DNA of 41,080 nucleotides from Azonexus sp. (GTDB lineage: Bacteria > Pseudomonadota > Gammaproteobacteria > Burkholderiales > Rhodocyclaceae). The translations under genes and the position numbers were made by a program. The notes beneath the pieces are model-generated. The model made no database searches. It saw only the letters and a list, made by a program, of their open reading frames with translations, and was not told the DNA's origin. Every line of letters starts with the position of its first letter. The first letter of the stretch is position 1. Positions 34,928 to 41,080 of this stretch are shown here, piece by piece. The stretch is taken from contig JAISPT010000032.1 in the NCBI GenBank assembly GCA_031274715.1, positions 1-41,080 of the forward strand, written 5' to 3'.

Positions 34928-35476
34928 ATGTCTGTCACTGCTTCCGCGCCCGAGTCGCGCGCCGCCAGAGAGCGTGAGGCTCATTCGGCTGAGCCATTTT
35001 TTCAGGCCAGCACCTTCCGTCCCGAGGAAAGCTTGGGGTGGATGTTGCGGCGCGCACAAGTGGCGATCACACAACTGATTGGCGAGGCGACTGGGTTGGG
35101 CAGCGCCACCGTGCCGCCGTGGGTGCCGCTGCACAAGATTCATCGTGGCGAAGCCAATACCGTCGCTGATCTGGCACGCCGCTGCACGCTGGACGCCGGT
35201 TCGATGACGCGCCTGCTCGATCGTCTGGAAGCGCGCGGGCTGTGCCGGCGCGTGCGCTCCGATACCGACCGCCGCGTCGTGCATGTCGAGCTGACCGCCG
35301 ACGGCGTAGCTACCGCCAAGCAAATGCCGCGCGTGTTCAGCCAGATTTTCAACGAGGTGCTGGAAGGCTTTACGCCGCAGGAGTGGGAGCAACTACGTTC
35401 GCTGCTGGGCCGCATGACCGACAACGCCGAGAGGCAACTGGCCCGGAATGTCGCCACGCGGGAAGATCAACCATGA
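34928..35476 (+). CDS. MarR-family transcriptional regulator
   Basis: A 182-residue protein with a disordered N-terminus of about 30 residues, then a MarR winged-helix domain: ESLGWMLRRAQVAITQLIGE, LHKIHRGEANTVADLARRCT and the recognition region LDAGSMTRLLDRLEARGLCR, followed by the wing RVRSDTDRRVVHVELTADG. Proteins of this kind repress linked efflux genes and release DNA on binding phenolic or other lipophilic compounds. It is the first gene of the operon. Its TGA overlaps the nodT ATG as ATGA, and a perfect palindrome lies in its promoter, so autorepression of the whole marR-nodT-emrA-emrB unit is likely. Confidence 0.93.
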   Translation: MSVTASAPESRAAREREAHSAEPFFQASTFRPEESLGWMLRRAQVAITQLIGEATGLGSATVPPWVPLHKIHRGEANTVADLARRCTLDAGSMTRLLDRLEARGLCRRVRSDTDRRVVHVELTADGVATAKQMPRVFSQIFNEVLEGFTPQEWEQLRSLLGRMTDNAERQLARNVATREDQP

Positions 35477-36899
35477 TTCCGCGCTGGACGAGCGCCTGCA
35501 TCGCCACACTGGCCTTGGCCGGTTGCGCCGACATGCTTGGTATCGGGCCGTCGGCACGCCTGACGGATGCGGCGCAGCTTGGGCTGGCCAGCGCCCATGC
35601 CGATAGTGAAACGCTCGGCCCGGCACAAGACTGGTGGACAGCGCTGGGCGATACGCAACTGGATGGCCTGGTGGCCGAGGCGCTGGCGCACAACCCCAAT
35701 TTGCAGGTCGCCGCCGCACGCGTCGCCAAGGCGCGCAGCGTCGAGCAGGTGGCTACCTCGGCGCTGTACCCGCAAATTGGCGGCGAACTGGATTTGAACC
35801 GGCAGAAATTTTCTTCCAATTACATCTACCCGCCGCCGTTGGGCGGGGCGGTATATAACATGGGTACCCTGCAGGTAGGCGGTAGTTGGGAACTGGATTT
35901 CTTTGGCAAGAACGCCGACGCCATTCGCGCGGCAGTCGGCCAGTTGCGCGCGGCCGAGGCCGAGTCCGACGCCGCCCGCGTGCTGCTGGCGGCCAATGTG
36001 GTGCGTGCCTACGTGCAGTGGGCGCGGCTGAACGAACAGCGTGCGCTGGCCGAGCGCGCACTGGCGCAGCGCCAGCAGATGTTGGCCCTGGTGCGCGACC
36101 GCGTGCAGGCCGGGCTGGATACGCAACTCGAAGTACGGCAGAGCGAAACCGGCCGCGCCGATTCGCGTACGCAGATTGCCATCATCGAACAGCAGATCGA
36201 GGCCAGCCGCATCTGGCGGACGACGTGCACGCGCCGCGCCTGGCGCAGTTCAAGCCGCTAGCCGTGCCATCCGAGTTGAACGCCGACTGGCTGGCGCGGC
36301 GGGCCGACATCGCGGCGGCGCGCTGGCGCGTGGAGGCAGCCCGCGCGCAGGTGGATGTAGCGCGCGCGCAGTTCTATCCCGACATCAATCTGGCGGCGTT
36401 CGCCGGCTATCAAAGCCTGGGTTTCGACCAATTGCTGAAGAGCAACAGCTTCCAGTGGGGTGTCGGCCCGGCGATCCGCTTGCCGATTTTTGAAGGCGGG
36501 CGGCTGCGCGCCAATCTGGCCGCCAGCAGCGCCGATACCGATGCCGCCATCGCCAGCTACAACGCGGCGGTCATCGACGCCATGCGCGACGTGGCCGATC
36601 AGTCGCAGGCCGTGCAGGCCACCGTGCGCCAGCAGCGCGAGCAAGCGCAGGCGCTGTTCGCCGCCGAAGGCGCCTATGACATTGCCCAGGAGCGCTATGC
36701 CGCCGGGCTGGGCAATTACCTCAACGTGCTGGCCGCCGAAACCTCCGTGCTGGCGCAGCGCCGCCAGCAGGCCGATCTGGCGGCACAGGCCATTTTCAGT
36801 CAGATTGGCGTGGCGCAAGCGATGGGTGGCGGTTGGCGGCCGACGCCCGCGCAAAATGTCACGCAGGCCGCTGGTTCCGGCGGTACGCCGGCGTATTGA
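35473..36899 (+). pseudogene. NodT-family outer-membrane efflux lipoprotein, frameshifted
   Basis: The first frame starts at 35473 with a lipoprotein signal (MIPRWTSACIATLALAGC, Cys18). It follows the outer-membrane factor fold (QDWWTALGDTQLDGLVAEAL, WELDFFGKNADAIRAAVGQL) to TQIAIIEQQIEASR, then runs into nonsense and stops at 36261. The protein resumes in another frame from about 36219 (DDVHAPRLAQFKPLAVPSEL, RRADIAAARWRVEAARAQVD) to the normal end at 36899. The usual LAALxGxGP segment that follows IEASR in this family is missing. That points to a loss of about 25 bases near 36211-36218 that shifts the frame. The product would be truncated at about 262 residues and lack half the barrel and tunnel. 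It is otherwise an intact third component for the EmrAB pump. A sequencing or assembly error cannot be excluded. Confidence 0.85.
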
Positions 36900-36935
36900 A
36901 CCTTCTTTCCCACCTCTCGTTTTTCCGAATCGATC

Positions 36936-38219
36936 ATGGCGGAATCCTCCCCAATCCAGAATCCCGGCGCGCAAAACGCCTCCTCTCCCGCTACTGACGA
37001 TTCGCGCGGCGCCAACCCCAAACGCAAGCAGGCGCTGCTGGTCATTGCTTCGGTGGTAGCACTGGCGGGCATTGGCTGGGGCCTGTATGACTGGCTGGTC
37101 TTGAGCCACTACGAGGAAACCGACAACGCCTACGTGCAGGGCAACCTGATCCAGATTACTCCGCAAGTCGGCGGCACGGTGACGGCCATCTTTGCCGACG
37201 AAACTGAGCCGGTGCAGGCCGGCCAGGTGCTGGTGCGGCTGGACCCGGCGGATACCGGCGTAGCACTGACGCAAGCCGAAGCCGCACTCGGGCAGACAGT
37301 ACGCCAAGTACGTACGCTGTACCTCAACAATGCTTCGCTGGCCGCGCAGGTACGGCTGCGCGAGGCCGACCTCGCCAAGGCGCACACCCTGCTGGCAACG
37401 GCGCAGCAGGACTTGGCGCGACGTCAAGGCCTCACTGGCGGCGCAGTATCCGGCGAGGAACTGGCACACACACGTGATCAGGTAACGGCGGCGCAAAGCG
37501 CGCTCGATGCCGCCGAAGCCAACCTCGCCGCCGCCCGTGAGCAGTTGAGCAGCAATCAGGCACTGACCGACGGCACCCCGGTCGAGCAGCACCCGAGCGT
37601 GCAGGCCGCCGCCGCCAAGTTGCGCGAGGCATGGCTGGCCGCGCACCGTACCGAGTTGCCGGCGCCGGTCTCCGGCTACGTCGGCAAGCGCATCGTACAG
37701 TTGGGCCAGCGCGTGGCCCCCGGCTCGCCGCTGATGATTCTGACGCCGCTCGATCAGCTTTGGGTGGATGCCAATTTCAAGGAAAACCAGTTGCGCGGGA
37801 TTCGCATCGGCCAGCCCGTCACCCTCACTGCCGACGTTTACGGCGGCAAGGTCAAATATCGCGGCAAGGTCGCCGGGTTGGGCGTTGCCACCGGCGCGGC
37901 CACCGCGCTGCTACCGGCGCAGAACGCCACCGGCAACTGGATCAAGGTGGTGCAGCGCGTGCCGGTACGCATCGCGCTCGATGCCGAACAGATCAAGGCG
38001 CACCCGCTGCGCGTCGGCCTGTCGATGGAAGCGCGGGTGGACATCTCCGACCAGAGCGGCGCCGAACTCGCCGCCGCCCCGCGCCTCGAGCCTATCGCGC
38101 AAACGCAGGTGTACGCGGAGGCTGATAGCGGGGCCGAGGCGCTGATTCAGAAGATCATCGCGCAGAACATGGGCCGCACGTCAACGCATGCCAGCGCGGC
38201 GGGCCGTGGGACGAATTGA
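36936..38219 (+). CDS. emrA: EmrA-like membrane fusion protein of a tripartite efflux pump
   Basis: A 427-residue HlyD-family adaptor. It has a cytoplasmic N-terminus, one membrane helix at about residues 33-54 (QALLVIASVVALAGIGWGLY), then the lipoyl half YEETDNAYVQGNLIQITPQV and VGGTVTAIFADETEPVQAGQ. A coiled-coil hairpin lies at about 105-220 (heptads in TQAEAALGQTVRQVR and AQSALDAAEANLAAAREQL). The second lipoyl half and beta barrel follow: TELPAPVSGYVGKRIVQLGQ, DQLWVDANFKENQLRGIRIG. It bridges EmrB to the outer-membrane factor. It begins 36 bases after nodT. A GC-rich repeat, not the next gene, follows it directly. Confidence 0.93.
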   Translation: MAESSPIQNPGAQNASSPATDDSRGANPKRKQALLVIASVVALAGIGWGLYDWLVLSHYEETDNAYVQGNLIQITPQVGGTVTAIFADETEPVQAGQVLVRLDPADTGVALTQAEAALGQTVRQVRTLYLNNASLAAQVRLREADLAKAHTLLATAQQDLARRQGLTGGAVSGEELAHTRDQVTAAQSALDAAEANLAAAREQLSSNQALTDGTPVEQHPSVQAAAAKLREAWLAAHRTELPAPVSGYVGKRIVQLGQRVAPGSPLMILTPLDQLWVDANFKENQLRGIRIGQPVTLTADVYGGKVKYRGKVAGLGVATGAATALLPAQNATGNWIKVVQRVPVRIALDAEQIKAHPLRVGLSMEARVDISDQSGAELAAAPRLEPIAQTQVYAEADSGAEALIQKIIAQNMGRTSTHASAAGRGTN

Positions 38220-38291
38220 GCGCCGCCGTCACCCGGGCCAGCCGTCCATGAGTTCCTCCGCAACACCCGCCCCTGACCGACGCCATGCTCT

Positions 38292-38332
38292 CCCCTCCCC
38301 CGCTTGCGGGAGAGGGGCCGGGGGAGAGGGAG
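38292..38332. repeat. GC-rich REP-like hairpin repeat between emrA and emrB
   Basis: CCCCTCCCCCGC (38292-38303) pairs with GCGGGAGAGGGG (38306-38317) in 11 of 12 positions, followed by GGGGGAGAGGGA. The 173-base gap holds nothing else clear. A related pyrimidine/purine-rich stretch occurs at 40854-40943. Elements of this look are dispersed repeats in many proteobacteria. Confidence 0.6.
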
Positions 38333-38392
38333 AAAATCGCACACTGAAATGATGCTGCCCAATTCCAACCAGACAAACAGAGCGTTGTACCT

Positions 38393-39949
38393 ATGAGTTC
38401 CCCCTCAATGGCCGCTCAGCACCCGCCCTTGACCGGCGCTGCACGCGTGTTCGGCACGCTGGCGTTGTCGGCGGCCACCTTCATGAACGTGCTCGACACC
38501 TCCATCGCCAACGTCTCGCTGCCCGCCATCGCGGGTGATATGGGCGTCAGTCCGGTGCAGGGCACCTGGGTCATCACCAGCTTTGCCATCGCCAATGCCA
38601 TCGGCGTGCCACTCACCGGCTGGCTGACCCAGCGCATCGGCCAGGTGCGCCTGTTTCTCAGCAGCGTGCTGCTGTTCGTGCTGGCCTCGTGGCTGTGCGG
38701 GCTGGCCCCCAACATGACCACCTTGATCGCCTTCCGTGCTTTGCAAGGACTGGTCGCCGGGCCGATGATTCCGCTGTCGCAAACGCTGCTGCTAACCAGT
38801 TATCCGCCCGCCAAATCCGGCATGGCGATGGCGATGTGGTCCATCACCACCCTGGTCGCGCCCATCACCGGCCCGCTGCTCGGCGGCTGGATCACCGACA
38901 ATATTTCCTGGCCGTGGATTTTCTACATCAACATCCCCGTCGGGCTGGTGGCCGCCGGCGCCACCTGGCTGATCTACCGCGAGCGCGAATCGGTCACGCG
39001 CAAACTGCCCATCGACGCCGTGGGTCTGGCGCTGCTCGTCATCTGGATCGGCGCGTTGCAACTGATGCTCGACAAGGGCAAGGAACTGGACTGGTTTGCA
39101 TCGCAGCAGATCGTTGCCTACGCCATCATCGCCGCCGTCGGTTTCGCCCTCTTCCTGGCCTGGGAACTGACCGAGGAACACCCGGTCGTCGACCTGTCGC
39201 TGTTTGCCCGGCGCAATTTCTGGGTCGGCTCAGTCACCCTGGCCGTGGCCTATGGCCTGTTCTTCGGCAACGTCGTCATCATTCCGCTGTGGCTGCAGCA
39301 ATACATGGGCTACACCGCCACCCAGGCCGGCATGGTCATGGCCCCGATCGGCCTTCTGGCCATCGTGCTGACGCCTGTCGTCGGGTTGACGATGAACCGC
39401 GTCGATCCGCGCCTGTACGCCACGCTTTCCTTCATTTTCTTCGCCCTTGTGCTGTGGCTGCGCTCGCACTTCAACACCCAGGCCGATTTCGCCACCATCC
39501 TGCTGCCCACTATCATCCAGGGCATACCGATGGCCTGCTTTTTCGTCCCACTGGTCACCATTACCCTGTCCGGCATCCCGCCAGAGCGCATACCGGCCGC
39601 CTCCGGGCTATCCAACTTCATGCGCATCACCGCCGGGGCGATGGGCACCTCGATCAGCACCACCCTGTGGGAAAACCGTGCCACCCTGCACCACGCCCAA
39701 CTGGCCGAGGCCATCCACCCAGGCAACCCCGTGGCCATGCAAACGCTCAGCGACCTGCAAGCCAGCGGCCTCACGCACGAACAGGCGCTGGGCGTCGTCA
39801 ACAACCTCGCCACGCAGCAAGCCTTCATGCTCTCCACGCAGGAAATTTTCTACGGCTCGGCCGTGCTGTTCCTGGCCCTCATCGGCATGATCTGGTTTGC
39901 CAAACGTACCCACGGCGACGCTGGAGCAGACGCGGCAGGGGCGCATTGA
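38393..39949 (+). CDS. emrB: EmrB-like MFS multidrug transporter (DHA2, 14 helices)
   Basis: A 518-residue drug:proton antiporter of the DHA2 family with about 14 membrane helices. Visible motifs are FMNVLDTSIANVSLPAIAGD in helix 1 (the LDxTIVNVALP-type motif), WVITSFAIANAIGVPLTGWL, RALQGLVAGPMIPLSQTLLL, GPLLGGWITDNISWPWIFYI, and FFVPLVTITLSGIPPERIPA with SGLSNFMRITAGAMGTSIST near the end. It would export lipophilic drugs or uncouplers through EmrA and an outer-membrane factor. It is separated from emrA by a 173-base gap with a hairpin repeat, which could reduce its expression relative to emrA. The stop lies ten bases from the convergent lgt stop. Confidence 0.93.
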   Translation: MSSPSMAAQHPPLTGAARVFGTLALSAATFMNVLDTSIANVSLPAIAGDMGVSPVQGTWVITSFAIANAIGVPLTGWLTQRIGQVRLFLSSVLLFVLASWLCGLAPNMTTLIAFRALQGLVAGPMIPLSQTLLLTSYPPAKSGMAMAMWSITTLVAPITGPLLGGWITDNISWPWIFYINIPVGLVAAGATWLIYRERESVTRKLPIDAVGLALLVIWIGALQLMLDKGKELDWFASQQIVAYAIIAAVGFALFLAWELTEEHPVVDLSLFARRNFWVGSVTLAVAYGLFFGNVVIIPLWLQQYMGYTATQAGMVMAPIGLLAIVLTPVVGLTMNRVDPRLYATLSFIFFALVLWLRSHFNTQADFATILLPTIIQGIPMACFFVPLVTITLSGIPPERIPAASGLSNFMRITAGAMGTSISTTLWENRATLHHAQLAEAIHPGNPVAMQTLSDLQASGLTHEQALGVVNNLATQQAFMLSTQEIFYGSAVLFLALIGMIWFAKRTHGDAGADAAGAH

Positions 39950-39959
39950 AGGAACGTAC

Positions 39960-40778
39960 TCATGGCCCCGCCGCCGGCGCGCGGCTGGCCCAGACCCACA
40001 ACGCCGCGCCGGCCACGATCATCGGCACGCACAACCACTGGCCCATGCTCATGTTCAGCGCCAGCAGGCCCAGAAAGTCGTCCGGCTCGCGAAAAAATTC
40101 GGCGGTAAAGCGCAGCACGCCGTAGCCGAACAGAAACGCCCCGCTGACCTGCCCCGTGCGGCGCGGGCGGCGCGCGTACAGCCCCAGCAGCACGAACAGC
40201 AGCACGCCTTCAAGCAGAAACTGATAAATCTGCGACGGATGCCGGGGCGCGTCGCCCGCGCCGCGAAAGACCATGGCCCACGGCAACGAGGGGTCTGCCA
40301 CGCGCCCCCACAGCTCGCCGTTGATGAAGTTGCCGATGCGCCCGGCAGCCAGCCCCAGCGGCACGCAAGGCGCGCTCAGGTCGGTCACTTGCAGCCACGG
40401 CCGACCGCGCCGATGCGCCCACAAAGCCGCCGCCGCGATGGGGCCTAGCATGCCGCCGTGAAAACTCATCCCGCCCTTGGTGATGTAAAAAATTTCCAGC
40501 GGATGCGCGGCGTAGTAGCCCGGCTTGTAGAACAGGCAGTAGCCCAGCCGCCCGCCGACGATGACGCCGATCACGCACCAGAACAGCAGGTCTTCGATAT
40601 CGCTGCGCCGCCACGGCGCGGGCTGTGTGACGGAAGCAAACGGCTCGTGCCGCAGCCGCCCGCGCGTGGCCAGCAGGTAAAACAGACCGAAGGCGACCAG
40701 ATAGGTGATGCCGTACCAGTGGACGGCCAGCGGCCCCAGGTGGATGGCGACCGGATCAATTTCAGGTTGAATCAACAT
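39960..40778 (-). CDS. lgt: Prolipoprotein diacylglyceryl transferase
   Basis: A 272-residue inner-membrane enzyme with seven helices. It starts MLIQPEIDPVAIHLGPLAVH and carries WYGITYLVAFGLFYLLATRG, GVIVGGRLGYCLFYKPGYYA, the essential-histidine segment GGMSFHGGMLG, and the Lgt signature LAAGRIGNFINGELWGRVAD, then RHPSQIYQFLLEGVLLF. It adds diacylglycerol from phosphatidylglycerol to the lipobox cysteine of prolipoproteins, such as the DolP-like protein in this window. The start at 40778 is the usual one for the family, and the methionine three codons upstream is less likely. It converges on emrB. Confidence 0.96.
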   Translation of the reverse strand: MLIQPEIDPVAIHLGPLAVHWYGITYLVAFGLFYLLATRGRLRHEPFASVTQPAPWRRSDIEDLLFWCVIGVIVGGRLGYCLFYKPGYYAAHPLEIFYITKGGMSFHGGMLGPIAAAALWAHRRGRPWLQVTDLSAPCVPLGLAAGRIGNFINGELWGRVADPSLPWAMVFRGAGDAPRHPSQIYQFLLEGVLLFVLLGLYARRPRRTGQVSGAFLFGYGVLRFTAEFFREPDDFLGLLALNMSMGQWLCVPMIVAGAALWVWASRAPAAGP

Positions 40779-41048
40779 GGCGCGCATTGTGCCTGCGGGG
40801 AGAGTTGTCTATGACGCTGTGCACCACCCGCGACGCATGAAAGCGCCGGTTTTGCTCCCTCCTGCGCAAAGCGGGGAAGGGCTGGGGTGGGGGCGAGCGG
40901 CGTCTCCAATGGAAAAGGCCTCTCCCCCCTTCCCCAACCTTGTTGGCACAATCGAGGTTTTGCGTCGAGCCAAGCGCCGCCTCCGCAAGAGGTATTCCAC
41001 GCTGGACGCTCAACGCCAAACGCTCAACCTTCTTCGTACCACCGCACC
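40779..41048. repeat. Gap with GC-rich repeat-like stretches
   Basis: No gene is seen in these 270 bases. A stretch at 40854-40897 (CTCCCTCCTGCGC...GGGGAAGGGCTGGGGTGGGGG) resembles the repeat between emrA and emrB. A complementary CTCTCCCCCCTTCCCC at 40920-40935 could pair with it. The divergent promoters of lgt and the last gene must also lie here. Confidence 0.45.
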
Positions 41049-41080
41049 ATGGAAACCAAGCCCATTCAAATCAACCGCCG
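41049..41080 (+). CDS. Start of a gene, possibly dihydroxy-acid dehydratase (cut by window end)
   Basis: ATG 41049 opens METKPIQINRR before the window ends. That start resembles betaproteobacterial IlvD proteins, and lgt next to ilvD is, from memory, a known gene order in Burkholderiales. With only ten residues the call is tentative, and no other evidence is available inside the window. Confidence 0.3.
   Translation, partial: METKPIQINR

Noticed and set aside
34912..34938. Two CTGTCAC copies near the marR start, suggesting a Pho box
   Set aside because: They are 19 bases apart instead of 11 and one lies inside the coding sequence, so they do not fit PhoB spacing.
35886..36899. A separate 337-codon gene start within nodT
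   Set aside because: Its first 110 codons are out-of-frame nonsense over the first half of nodT. Only the part after about 36219 is true nodT sequence.

Overview
The window is high-GC DNA from a betaproteobacterium, most plausibly a member of the Rhodocyclaceae. That placement is inferred from gene families and gene order, not from any rRNA. The clues are an AddAB-like pair of the betaproteobacterial type, a membrane 'Gcr' family protein, a class I PPK2, FCSD and SQR sulfide-oxidation genes, and the rsmI/yraN/diaA/dolP neighbourhood.

Left part (1-7.9 kb). A T6SS vgrG runs off the left edge. Next comes a cell-envelope and replication block: rsmI, diverging from yraN, a gmhA/diaA isomerase-fold gene, a dolP-like BON lipoprotein and rfaE2. 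A 272-bp nested palindromic element sits between yraN and gmhA and supplies the stop codon of yraN. An MgtC-family gene follows a good candidate Pho box. MAPEG and transglutaminase-like genes of visibly lower GC follow, then an HDOD gene and ssb.

Middle (7.9-20.6 kb). A sulfide-oxidation island holds a Tat-exported type II SQR with a small membrane protein, diverging from a monoheme cytochrome c and an FCSD flavoprotein. It sits with a chemoreceptor gene between ssb and a YajR-like MFS gene that diverges from uvrA. dgkA follows, converging on a two-gene unit made of a periplasmic solute-binding protein and a membrane diguanylate cyclase.

Right part (20.6-41 kb). An addB-addA-like repair operon is led by a small exported protein. 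Then come ompA with a clear terminator, the misnamed 'site-specific recombinase' membrane protein, an acyl-CoA transferase with an extra C-terminal domain, sixA and ppk2. A YigI-like thioesterase diverges from a marR-nodT-emrA-emrB drug-efflux operon that has a palindromic operator. nodT carries a short frameshifting deletion. lgt and the first codons of a further gene, perhaps ilvD, end the window. No tRNA, rRNA, CRISPR array or insertion-sequence transposase was seen.
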